This document shows positions 1 to 6,972 of a stretch of 11,695 nt of DNA, in pieces. A model generated the notes under the pieces. It was not told the origin of the DNA. It did not search any database and was given only the letters and a program-made list of their open reading frames with translations. Both the position numbers and the translations under genes were made by a program. Positions within the stretch are counted from its first letter, which is position 1; the number at the start of each line of letters is the position of its first letter. Origin of the DNA: Planctomycetes bacterium RBG_13_46_10 (lineage in GTDB: Bacteria; Planctomycetota; Phycisphaerae; Sedimentisphaerales; Anaerobacaceae); the NCBI GenBank assembly GCA_001824645.1, contig MHYD01000093.1, positions 8,877-20,571 on the forward strand, in the 5' to 3' direction.

Positions 1-105
1 AAGAGCATGAGGATACACACCCATCTGATTTAAATGAGGGCTTAGAATATCATTGACAAAAGTTTCCTCTGTCTGACCTTCCACAAAGATACGAACTCTA
101 TTCAC
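1..105 (-). CDS. DUF4276-type protein, N-terminal 35 residues (partial)
   Basis: This is the start of a gene that runs off the left edge. It begins with GTG at 105-103, with a GGGAGG ribosome binding site seven bases upstream. The start overlaps the stop of the ATPase gene by 8 bases, so the two are probably translationally coupled. The visible peptide opens MNRVRIFVEGQTEETFVN: a short beta strand, then Val-Glu-Gly, Thr and Glu-Glu. This opening is typical of the DUF4276 family, which is often found directly after an AAA/ABC-type ATPase. The strand-plus-Glu pattern also resembles the first acidic motif of Toprim nucleases such as the OLD family, so a nuclease or nucleotide-binding role is possible. 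That is inference, because the rest of the domain is not visible. Confidence 0.72.
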   Translation of the reverse strand, partial: MNRVRIFVEGQTEETFVNDILSPHLNQMGVYPHAL

Positions 106-1141
106 GTGCTGGCCTCCCGCCAAAGATGTTTTTTTGCCAGAGTTCGCCGAGAGAATAATCCTTCAGCCAAACTTCGAGATCGCCTTTATTCAATCGTTTG
201 AATATCGATTCACCGTTCTGACGTTCTACGACCACGATATCTTCCGGCTCGAAATGGTCTATCAGTGCGGCAGATTGTGTCGAAACAATTACTTGTGTAT
301 GCTTAGAGGCTTTTTGGATTAAACCCGCCAACAAAGTCAACGCATAAGGATGCAATCCCAACTCCGGCTCATCTAATAAAATCGTTGACGGCGGGTTGGG
401 TTGCAATAGCACCGTTGCCAGACAAATAAAACGCAGTGTACCATCCGATATCTGACTGGGATGGAATGGATAATCCGATCCTTTCTGCCGCCATTCCAAC
501 AACGTTTCGTCTGGATTATCCAAAGAATCTCTTAGCAAGAAATCATCGAAGAAGGGAGCAGCCAATTGAACTGTTTCACGAATATTCTGATATTCATTTC
601 CATGCTTTTTCCTAAGAAACAGCAGGAATGCTGCCAAATTACTCGCATCCGGACGCAAATAGTCATAATCTCTTTTCGAACAATATTTTCTTACTGCCGC
701 AAAAATACTCGTATCATGGAAATGATATACTTTACAAGCCGCTAATTGTTTCGATGTTAAATCAAATCTTCTTTTAGTTTCTTCATCACTTGAATAGTCA
801 ATATCTACAGCAACATTTTGATAGCTTAATTTATAATCTGGTGTTGCCAACAGTTTAAAACTCTCCGTTATGTTGGATATCTCGAGATCCACATCTATTT
901 CATGTGTTATCTTAGTACCTAAAAAAAATAATTTATCTGCCCCACCAATTCTTTTGATATAACTGTCTAACATTCCTTTTTCTTTAAAGATTTCAGTTAG
1001 TAATTGAAAAAAACTAATAAAATTGCTTTTTCCTGAGCCGTTTGGACCAATCAGGATATTGAGATTGCGAAGCTCGAAGTTCTCAAGATTTCGAATGGAC
1101 ATGTATCCTTTGATGGTTAATTTGCTGATTGCCTGTTTCAT
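98..1141 (-). CDS. OLD/RecF-like ABC ATPase (AAA_21 type)
   Basis: A 347-residue soluble ATPase. Numbered from the chosen start, it has a Walker A motif IGPNGSGKSN at about 31-40, an ABC-like signature SDGTLRF at about 232-238, a Walker B with catalytic Glu (ILLDEPELGLHP) at about 254-265, and a switch region VIVSTQS near 284-290 with Gln where many ABC proteins have His. The N-terminal KGYMSIRNLENFEL strand pattern before Walker A is typical of RecF/OLD/SMC-type heads. There are no membrane segments, so it is not a transporter. I chose the ATG at 1141 because AAGGA lies seven bases upstream; the frame also extends to a TTG at 1171, which has no ribosome binding site. The following DUF4276-type gene overlaps it by 8 bases. 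Relatives with a downstream effector gene occur in several anti-phage systems, but defence is inference here. The gene is visibly more AT-rich than the flavoprotein genes beside it, which is compatible with transfer. Confidence 0.88.
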   Translation of the reverse strand: MKQAISKLTIKGYMSIRNLENFELRNLNILIGPNGSGKSNFISFFQLLTEIFKEKGMLDSYIKRIGGADKLFFLGTKITHEIDVDLEISNITESFKLLATPDYKLSYQNVAVDIDYSSDEETKRRFDLTSKQLAACKVYHFHDTSIFAAVRKYCSKRDYDYLRPDASNLAAFLLFLRKKHGNEYQNIRETVQLAAPFFDDFLLRDSLDNPDETLLEWRQKGSDYPFHPSQISDGTLRFICLATVLLQPNPPSTILLDEPELGLHPYALTLLAGLIQKASKHTQVIVSTQSAALIDHFEPEDIVVVERQNGESIFKRLNKGDLEVWLKDYSLGELWQKNIFGGRPARE

Positions 1142-1169
1142 AACATTATCCTTATACAGTCTGGATAAC

Positions 1170-1198
1170 AAAAAACCCCGGCGATTATGCCGAGGTTT
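1170..1198 (-). terminator. Rho-independent terminator after the acyl-CoA dehydrogenase gene
   Basis: Read on the minus strand, AAACCTCGGC and GCCGGGGTTT pair over ten positions (one G-U wobble) around a six-base loop, and the 3' arm runs directly into six T residues. It lies 36 bases after the dehydrogenase stop codon and should end the etf/dehydrogenase transcript. On the plus strand the wobble becomes a C-A mismatch and there is no T-run, so it is oriented to the minus strand. Confidence 0.85.
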
Positions 1199-1228
1199 AT
1201 TATACAGTTTACTATCGATAATTTACAA
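1199..1228 (-). promoter_or_regulatory. Candidate promoter for the ATPase/DUF4276 cassette, overlapping the terminator
   Basis: On the minus strand there is a perfect TATAAT -10 (1204-1199) with TTGTAA (four of six matches to the -35 consensus) 18 bases upstream at 1228-1223. The start point would fall near 1192, inside the 5' arm of the terminator hairpin. A transcript begun here would therefore lack part of that arm and escape termination. This is a motif-based assignment only. Confidence 0.5.
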
Positions 1229-1233
1229 TTATT

Positions 1234-3054
1234 TTATCCTGGTTCCGGCACTGGGCCGACAAGGACTTCGTACTGTTGAAATGTTGATTTGTCGCCGGTG
1301 CAGATTGTCTCTGCTGACGCTTTAATTCTGGGAGCATTTTTAGTGATGAATCTTCTTGCCGTGGCAGTTTTGTGTTCTTTCATGGGGATTTTTGTGCCGT
1401 TTTCGGCGGAAACCTGCATAACATTGGCACTGGCTTGGCTGCATAACAAATAGCCATTAATCAGGTCTATTGCCATATCAACTAATGGCCTGCCGTACAG
1501 GTCCATATATTCGCTGCCGTTTTCCTTTATAAAAACAATTGCTTTTTTCAATTGTTCCGTCCCTTCAGCCAGTTTTTCGAGCAAGTCACTCAGCTCTGGG
1601 TCGAACTTTTGTTGAGCAAGTTCGGTGAGCAGATTTTCAGAGGTTCCGCTGCAAACCCCACGAACCGCGGCTACGACCTGCAGCTGACTTGTCCCTTCGT
1701 AGATGGTTGTAATTCTGGCGTCACGGGCATGCCGCTCACAGGCATAGTCCCGCATATAGCCGCTGCCACCCAAAACTTGAATCGAATCGTAAGCTACTTT
1801 ATTACACATCTCAGAGCAGTAATATTTGCTCATCGGCGTCAGCATCGATGCATATCTTTTATATTGCCGCGACTGGCTCTTTAGCTGTTTAGCCAGGTCT
1901 TTATCTTCCGGCGGGTTTGTTTCGAGCCACTTGGCATATCCTATTTCCATATCGACCACACGTGACGCCTCGTATAACAGCGCTCGGCCGGCTTCGATGG
2001 CAAGTTTCATATCTATCAGCATGTCACGCACAGCAGGCAGCTTTTCGATGACTACGCCGAATTGTTTTCTGCTGGCGGCATAATCACGGGCCACGCGAAA
2101 CGCAGCTTCGGCGATGCCCAAAGATTGTGCAGCGATGCCGATACGTGCACCGTTCATCAGGCTCATAACATACGTAATAAGGCCGCGTTGGCGTTCACCG
2201 ATGAGTTTGGCAGGAGCATCGTTGAAAAACAGCTCGCACGTAGGGCTGCCATGGATACCGAGTTTTTCTTCCAGGCGGCGTACCTTGACCCAGGGACCTC
2301 GCTCGACGAGAAACAAGCTGAGTCCCCGGCCATCGGAGATTTCCGGCTCGCTGCGGGCAAGCACAAGCAGAATCTCTCCGCAGCCATTTGTTATGAATCT
2401 CTTGACGCCGCGAATAAACCAATTGCCCTGTGCATCCTGATAAACAGTAGCAGGGCGTTCCTCCTCCATATCGTGACCTGAAACCTTGACTGACTGCAAA
2501 TCGGAACCGGCATCCGGCTCGGTCAGGACCATGGCGCCGGTGACCTTGCCCGCGGCGAAATCGGGAAGATACATCTGTTTGATTTCTTCCGAGGCGAAGG
2601 CGTTAATAGTCTCTGCGATTCCCTGCAGGCCGAAGATATTCATTAGTGCGGCATCGGCACGGGAAATAATTTCGATAGCCATTGAATAGACAAGGTTAGG
2701 AAAGTTTAGGCCGCCGAAACGATAGGGCAGGGTAAAACCCATAACCTCAGCCTGTGCAAGCTTCTCAAGGGATTCCTGCAAACCCTTTGGTCGCGTCACC
2801 GAGCCGTCTTCATTGAGTATGTTGCCATCGCGGTCCACATTTTCTGCACGTGGGGCAATAAAATCTCCTGCCAATTGCCCGAGCGAATCCAGCACCATAT
2901 TATAATTCTGTATCGCTTCATCGGAGCTGGCAGGCGCATAGTCGAATTTGCCTGCATATTTAAAACTCTCCACGCAAATCTCGGTTATCTTATGCAGGTC
3001 GATATGCTTTAATAAAAACTGTATATCATCGTTGTCCCTGTAGAAATTGCTCAT
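1234..3054 (-). CDS. Acyl-CoA dehydrogenase, long form with C-terminal extension
   Basis: A 606-residue FAD enzyme that oxidises an acyl-CoA to the 2,3-enoyl-CoA (or runs in reverse) and exchanges electrons with electron-transfer flavoprotein. Recognisable parts are the helical N-terminal domain (about 45-170), the FAD/substrate signature MVLTEPDAGSDL at 175-186, the mid beta domain, and the C-terminal helical domain with ASRKQFG (327-333) and QVLGGSGYMRDYACER (426-441). The likely catalytic base is Glu453 in IYEGTSQLQ, the position used by short- and medium-chain enzymes. Ordinary family members are about 380-400 residues; here about 150 extra residues follow, as in the FadE5/AcdB-like long subgroup. 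It is the last gene of the etf operon, starting 14 bases after the etfA stop with only a weak GGA ribosome binding site, so coupling is likely. Chain-length preference cannot be read from the sequence. Confidence 0.93.
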   Translation of the reverse strand: MSNFYRDNDDIQFLLKHIDLHKITEICVESFKYAGKFDYAPASSDEAIQNYNMVLDSLGQLAGDFIAPRAENVDRDGNILNEDGSVTRPKGLQESLEKLAQAEVMGFTLPYRFGGLNFPNLVYSMAIEIISRADAALMNIFGLQGIAETINAFASEEIKQMYLPDFAAGKVTGAMVLTEPDAGSDLQSVKVSGHDMEEERPATVYQDAQGNWFIRGVKRFITNGCGEILLVLARSEPEISDGRGLSLFLVERGPWVKVRRLEEKLGIHGSPTCELFFNDAPAKLIGERQRGLITYVMSLMNGARIGIAAQSLGIAEAAFRVARDYAASRKQFGVVIEKLPAVRDMLIDMKLAIEAGRALLYEASRVVDMEIGYAKWLETNPPEDKDLAKQLKSQSRQYKRYASMLTPMSKYYCSEMCNKVAYDSIQVLGGSGYMRDYACERHARDARITTIYEGTSQLQVVAAVRGVCSGTSENLLTELAQQKFDPELSDLLEKLAEGTEQLKKAIVFIKENGSEYMDLYGRPLVDMAIDLINGYLLCSQASANVMQVSAENGTKIPMKEHKTATARRFITKNAPRIKASAETICTGDKSTFQQYEVLVGPVPEPG

Positions 3055-3068
3055 ATTCTATCCGGTTC

Positions 3069-4160
3069 TCAAACCTTTACCTCGTTAGAAAGGCGAAGGG
3101 CTTCTACGGGGTTTATCGCCATTTCCTCTTTAATACTTTTTTCTTTTATTGTTTTTATCATTTTGGGGACGATGCCATTTAAGTCGCCGATTATCTTGTA
3201 ATGTGCTACCTGAAATATAGGTGCATTGGGGTCGTTGTTGATTGCGACGATTTTCTGGCTCTGGCTCATGCCGGCCTGGTGCTGAATCGCGCCGCTGATT
3301 CCAACGGCAATATATAAGCTGGGCCGGACTGTTGTGCCGGTTTGTCCGACCTGATGGTCACGGTCTATAAAACCTAAGTCAACTGCGGCTCGAGATGCTG
3401 CCGGTGCTGCGCCGAGGCAGTTTGCCAGGTCCCAGATAAGTTTGAAATTTTCTCTGCTGCCAACGCCCGCGCCGCCTGCGACGATTATCCTTGCTGCTTT
3501 TAAATCGACTTTCTTCGGGCGTTTATGCTCGGCGAGAATCTCCAGCGGTAAATCTTCAGGTGTTATTGTGATATTCTCGGTGACAATCTCACCCTGACGT
3601 GTCACGTCCGGCTCCGGCATCGGCATGACACCTTCACGGACGGTGGCCATTTGCGGCCAGCGGTCGAGGTTTATGATTGTGGCAATGATGTTTCCGCCGA
3701 ATGCCGGCCTTATCTGGAACAGAAGATTCTTGTGCAGCTTTTTGTCTTTAGCGGTTTTATGGTCGCCGATTTGTAAATCGGTGCAGTCGGCAGTAAGGCC
3801 CGCCTTTGCAGCGCTTGCAATCCGGGGGGCTAAATCTCTGCCGGTGACGGTGGCTCCATAAAGCACTATTTGCGGTTTATGCTTATGGATTAAATCAAGC
3901 ATTACCTTTGCGTAGCTGTTCGTCTGGTAAGATTGCAGCAGCGGATGTTTGACCACATATACCTTGTCAGCACCGAATTGGATTAATTTTATTGTGAGGT
4001 CTTTGATATCACTGCCCAAAAGGACGGCTGCCAATTTCACGCCCAGCGTATCGGCCAGTCGGCGGGCCTTACTCATCAGCTCAAGAGGAGTGTCCTCTAA
4101 TTTTCCGTTATGCTGCTCGGCAAAAACCCAAACTTCGCCTTGTCTATTTACATCAATCAT
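3069..4160 (-). CDS. etfA: Electron transfer flavoprotein alpha subunit
   Basis: A 363-residue EtfA, the FAD-carrying partner of EtfB. The N-terminal domain (about 8-190) has the usual Rossmann-like fold with VLYGATVTGRDLAPRIA at 99-115 and RPAFGGNI at 151-158. The C-terminal FAD-binding domain carries GGAGVGSRENF (229-239), the signature VGQTGTTVRPSLYIAVGISG (271-290) and AIQHQAGM (291-298). No N-terminal ferredoxin domain is present. The start is supported by an AGG ribosome binding site eight bases upstream. It sits between the RRM gene and the acyl-CoA dehydrogenase on the same strand, and its EtfB partner lies beyond the RRM gene. The sequence resembles EtfA proteins from anaerobes that work with butyryl- or acryloyl-CoA reductases. 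Whether the complex bifurcates electrons or serves ordinary beta-oxidation is not decided by these motifs. Confidence 0.95.
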   Translation of the reverse strand: MIDVNRQGEVWVFAEQHNGKLEDTPLELMSKARRLADTLGVKLAAVLLGSDIKDLTIKLIQFGADKVYVVKHPLLQSYQTNSYAKVMLDLIHKHKPQIVLYGATVTGRDLAPRIASAAKAGLTADCTDLQIGDHKTAKDKKLHKNLLFQIRPAFGGNIIATIINLDRWPQMATVREGVMPMPEPDVTRQGEIVTENITITPEDLPLEILAEHKRPKKVDLKAARIIVAGGAGVGSRENFKLIWDLANCLGAAPAASRAAVDLGFIDRDHQVGQTGTTVRPSLYIAVGISGAIQHQAGMSQSQKIVAINNDPNAPIFQVAHYKIIGDLNGIVPKMIKTIKEKSIKEEMAINPVEALRLSNEVKV

Positions 4161-4194
4161 GCAAGACCTGACATCAGAGTTGTTGTGTCCCCTT

Positions 4195-4224
4195 TGCTTC
4201 TCCCCGTTTCCGCGGGGAGAAGCA
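4195..4224. repeat. Intergenic palindrome, 12-bp perfect stem
   Basis: TGCTTCTCCCCG at 4195-4206 and its exact reverse complement at 4213-4224 flank a six-base loop. Outside it lie CCCC (4189-4192) on one side and a G-run (about 4229-4234) on the other, which could extend an imperfect stem. It fills most of the gap between etfA and the RRM gene. No T-run follows on either strand, so it is a poor intrinsic terminator. It may be a REP-like element or an mRNA-stabilising or processing hairpin within the operon. Confidence 0.7.
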
Positions 4225-4240
4225 AGTACGGGGGCGATTT

Positions 4241-4603
4241 TTAAAATTGGCGTCTATCGCGTCCGCCACGTCCGCTGTCACGGCCGCGACCAAAGCCACC
4301 GCGTCCGCCGCCGGGTCTTCCGCCACCGGATCTACCACCACCGCCGGGTCCACGGCCCTGTGGCCTGGGACGTGCTTCGTTTACGTTTACAGATCGGCCT
4401 TTAATATCCTGACCATTTAAGCCGGTGATAGCAGCATCAGCCTCGGCTTTGGCAGGCATTTCCACAAACCCGAATCCTCTGGTTTCACCTGTAAACTTGT
4501 CTTTAATGACGTTGACGGAGCTGACCTCGCCGAAAGCCTCAAAAGCCTGACGCAAATCATCTTCTGTCACATCTTGTGACAAATTACCCACATAAATGTT
4601 CAT
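4241..4603 (-). CDS. Small RRM-type RNA-binding protein with Gly/Arg-rich tail
   Basis: A 120-residue protein with one complete RNA recognition motif and a disordered tail. RNP2 is IYVGNL (3-8) and RNP1 is RGFGFVEM (42-49), with the aromatic residues expected to stack on RNA. The RRM ends near residue 76, and residues 78-120 are almost entirely Gly, Arg, Pro and Ser, like an RGG-type tail. This architecture matches the glycine-rich RNA-binding proteins of cyanobacteria and many other bacteria, which are often cold-induced. The ATG at 4603 is chosen because AAGGA stands seven bases upstream and the protein begins directly at the first RRM strand; an in-frame upstream ATG at 4645 would add 14 residues unlike the family. 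It lies between etfB (121 bases away) and etfA on the same strand. A TTGACG in the upstream gap could be part of its own promoter, but no good -10 sits at the right spacing. Confidence 0.93.
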   Translation of the reverse strand: MNIYVGNLSQDVTEDDLRQAFEAFGEVSSVNVIKDKFTGETRGFGFVEMPAKAEADAAITGLNGQDIKGRSVNVNEARPRPQGRGPGGGGRSGGGRPGGGRGGFGRGRDSGRGGRDRRQF

Positions 4604-4724
4604 TTGACTTTCCTTTCTAACACAAGTGATATTTACTTTCGGCACGGCCGGACACGCGTCAAGCCTTCGAATACCGAGAACTCTTTTAATTTTGCTGCTT
4701 ATATCTCCTGGAATATATTTTCTT

Positions 4725-5636
4725 TTACGCTATTGTCTTATCTTCAATCAGCTCGTGAATCATGTCGGCGATGCCTTCATCGGTCGGCTGGATTTCTTTG
4801 CTTTGCTTTGCGGCAAGGACGACGCTTTGAATCCGATGGACCTTTGTCGGTGAGCCGCTTTGGCCGCACCAGGTCATATCCGCGCTGATATCATTGAGAT
4901 TCCAGTGTTTTATCAATAACCCCTTTTCTTTCAATTCACCGCATTTACGCTCAACAAGCTTTTTGACTTCGGAGCTGTTGGCCTGGGGATTTTCACTTTT
5001 AATTTTTTGTTCAGCTTCAATAGGCGTAAGCGCGTTTTTATATTTCATCATTTTTTTTGCTGCGGCAACTCGCGGCTCATTCGCATCGCTCGTTACGGTC
5101 AGTAAAACCGGCAGGCTGGCTTTTACCTGTTGCCAGCCGTTTCCGATATTTCGCCGTACGGTTATAGTTCTGCCGACAAGTTCGGTCAACTCTTCGACGT
5201 AGGAAATTTGTGTAATGCCCAGTTTTTCCGCCAGTTGCGGGCCGACCTGTGCAGTATCGCCGTCGATTGCCTGTCTTCCGCAAAGAACTATATCATAGTC
5301 AAGTTTTTTGACCGCACAGCTTAAAATGTAGCTGGTTGCCAGAGTATCGCTCGCGGCACAACCTGGGTCGCTAATCAGAATGGTCTCGTCGGCTCCACGA
5401 AAGAGTGATTCGCGAAGGATTGCAGCCGCAGACGGGGGCCCCATAGAAATGACTACTAACCGGCCTGTGAATTTGTCTTTTATCTGCAAAGCCGTTTCGA
5501 TGGCATTAAGGTCTTCCGGGTTAAAAATAGCCGGCAAGGCGGAGCGGTTTACAGTGCCGTCATCATTCATAACCTTGCCAGAAATCCTTTTGGTATCAGG
5601 AACCTGCTTGACCAGAACAACACAATTATAACCCAA
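4725..5636 (-). CDS. etfB: Electron transfer flavoprotein beta subunit
   Basis: A 303-residue EtfB that pairs with EtfA. It opens with CVVLVKQVPDTK (5-16) and has VISMGPPSA (62-70), the family signature CGRQAIDGDTAQVGPQLAEK (119-138) that binds the AMP or second FAD, and the C-terminal GSPTKVHRI (261-269). VKQVPDT with DGDTAQVGP is the pattern of EtfB proteins from anaerobes such as Acidaminococcus, where the complex bifurcates electrons; that role here is inference. Typical length is about 260; roughly 35 extra Lys/Glu-rich residues (about 203-240) sit before the WNLNDI segment. The start is TTG at 5636: AAGGAG lies seven bases upstream, and the protein then begins just before the first strand. 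The ATG at 5672 has no ribosome binding site and would add 12 basic residues. It is the first gene of the minus-strand operon. Confidence 0.93.
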   Translation of the reverse strand: MGYNCVVLVKQVPDTKRISGKVMNDDGTVNRSALPAIFNPEDLNAIETALQIKDKFTGRLVVISMGPPSAAAILRESLFRGADETILISDPGCAASDTLATSYILSCAVKKLDYDIVLCGRQAIDGDTAQVGPQLAEKLGITQISYVEELTELVGRTITVRRNIGNGWQQVKASLPVLLTVTSDANEPRVAAAKKMMKYKNALTPIEAEQKIKSENPQANSSEVKKLVERKCGELKEKGLLIKHWNLNDISADMTWCGQSGSPTKVHRIQSVVLAAKQSKEIQPTDEGIADMIHELIEDKTIA

Positions 5637-5684
5637 CAATCGTCTCCTTATAGACTTTTTCGCTAATATCATTTAGGAATAGTT

Positions 5685-5713
5685 AGTTTAGCGGGATTTT
5701 TTGTCGAGGTCAA
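5685..5713 (-). promoter_or_regulatory. Candidate sigma-70-type promoter of the etf operon
   Basis: On the minus strand, TTGACC (5713-5708, five of six) is followed after 17 bases by TAAACT (5690-5685, four of six). Transcription would start near 5678, about 40 bases before the etfB TTG start. It lies in the 289-base divergent gap between etfB and the epimerase gene; in the rest of that gap I see only the plus-strand -10 near 5884. Confidence 0.5.
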
Positions 5714-5883
5714 TACTAAAAACTGCTATTGACTTAGATACCCGCTAAAATGAGCAGATTGTGTGCTGGTAGCCGGTTCCAGGCGCGCAGGGATATAAGT
5801 AAAAGCCCTAATTTTCAGGAATTTAACTTGAGAAGCTTTTCGCTGTATTGTTTAATTACCAATCTTTTTACTATATTTTGTTA

Positions 5884-5889
5884 TATAAT
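5884..5889 (+). promoter_or_regulatory. Candidate -10 element of the sugar gene cluster
   Basis: A perfect TATAAT lies in an AT-rich stretch 36 bases before the epimerase ATG. No convincing -35 hexamer lies 16-18 bases upstream, so the promoter may be weak or need an activator. This is the only promoter-like site seen before the four-gene cluster. Confidence 0.4.
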
Positions 5890-5925
5890 GGATAAAGACA
5901 CAAATCTCGTAGGAAATGACGGCTT

Positions 5926-6972
5926 ATGAAAGCAGGAGACAATCCTAAAGCGAAATCGGTACTGAAAAAGGGTGATTTAATTGTGATTGCCGGCGCAGGA
6001 GGGTTTATCGCCGGTGCGCTGGTGCGATATTTTCATGAACAGGGCTTTACCCGGATAAGGGCGGTGGACAAAAAGCCTCTCTATCAATGGTATCAACATA
6101 CACCGGGTGTGGAATCCTTGTGTATGGACCTAAGCTTCGAAGAAAACTGCAGACGAGCCTGCGAAGATGCGGCTGAGGTTTATAATCTTGCAGCCGACAT
6201 GGGGGGTATGGGCTTTATCGAACGGTTTCGCATCGAGTGTCTGCGCAGTATTTTGATAAATACTCACATGATTGAATCCGCTTATCGGGCCGGTGCTCAG
6301 CGATATTTCTTCTCTTCCTCTGCTTGTGCTTATAACGTTGAGCTTCAAAAGGACCCGAATGTCCGCGCTCTCAAGGAATCAGATGCGTACCCTGCTATGG
6401 CTGAGCGAGGGTATGGCTGGGAAAAACTAATGTCTGAAATGTTTTGCCAGGAATACTGGGCCGAGCGCGGCTTAAAGACATTCACAGCCAGATTCCACAA
6501 CGTTTATGGTCCCTGGGGCACGTGGGATGGAGGCCGGGAAAAAGCGCCGGCTGCCATCTGCCGCAAAGTAATTGAGGCCAAAGATACCGGCTTGGGCAAC
6601 ATTGTCATTTGGGGCGACGGTAAACAAACGCGCAGTTTTATGTACATAGATGATTGTATCGATGGTATTGATATGATTATGCACTGTGACAAACTAATAG
6701 CCACACCTATAAATCTCGGCACAAGTTATTTGATTTCGATCAATGATTTGGTCTCTCTGATTGAAAAAATCGGTGGTATAAAGCTGAAACGGGAATATGA
6801 CCTCGATGCTCCACAAGGTGTCGCCGGGCGTAACAGTGACAACACGTTCATAAAGCAGGTGCTCCTCTGGGAGCCAAACACGCCGCTGGAGGAAGGATTG
6901 AAAAAAACATACCACTGGATAGAACAGCAGTATAAAGACAGAAAAGCAGGCAAGCGCACGGTAAAAGATTGA
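5926..6972 (+). CDS. GDP-mannose 3,5-epimerase-like NAD-dependent SDR
   Basis: A 348-residue extended short-chain dehydrogenase/reductase. The Rossmann NAD motif is GAGGFIAG (23-30), followed by the catalytic Tyr163 and Lys167 in YGWEK. It carries the distinctive pattern of GDP-mannose 3,5-epimerase (GDP-D-mannose to GDP-L-galactose): AADMGGMGFI (89-98), SSSACAY (130-136) with Cys134 at the acid/base cysteine position, RFHNVYGPWGTW (189-200), GGREKAPAA (202-210) with Lys206 at the second acid/base position, WGDGKQTRSF (229-238) and GRNSDN (301-306). Length matches the plant enzyme. The exact sugar nucleotide is inferred; other NDP-hexose or heptose epimerases share part of this pattern. AGGAA lies ten bases before the ATG, and an in-frame stop just upstream rules out a longer start. 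The stop overlaps the next gene's TTG start by 4 bases. Confidence 0.85.
   Translation: MKAGDNPKAKSVLKKGDLIVIAGAGGFIAGALVRYFHEQGFTRIRAVDKKPLYQWYQHTPGVESLCMDLSFEENCRRACEDAAEVYNLAADMGGMGFIERFRIECLRSILINTHMIESAYRAGAQRYFFSSSACAYNVELQKDPNVRALKESDAYPAMAERGYGWEKLMSEMFCQEYWAERGLKTFTARFHNVYGPWGTWDGGREKAPAAICRKVIEAKDTGLGNIVIWGDGKQTRSFMYIDDCIDGIDMIMHCDKLIATPINLGTSYLISINDLVSLIEKIGGIKLKREYDLDAPQGVAGRNSDNTFIKQVLLWEPNTPLEEGLKKTYHWIEQQYKDRKAGKRTVKD

Noticed and set aside
1142..1171. Longer start for the ABC ATPase
   Set aside because: The upstream start is TTG without a ribosome binding site, while the ATG at 1141 has AAGGA at seven bases and fits the family's N-terminus.
1552..2481. Plus-strand reading frames of 85-139 codons
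   Set aside because: They lie entirely opposite the acyl-CoA dehydrogenase gene, have no recognisable motifs and are explained by its codon pattern.
4195..4224. Intrinsic terminator after the RRM gene
   Set aside because: The stem is strong but no T-run follows on either strand, so I list it as a palindrome.
4604..4645. Longer start for the RRM protein
   Set aside because: It adds 14 residues foreign to the family; the ATG at 4603 has a good ribosome binding site and begins at the first RRM strand.
5637..5672. ATG start for EtfB
   Set aside because: No ribosome binding site precedes it, and AAGGAG falls inside this stretch, correctly spaced for the TTG at 5636.
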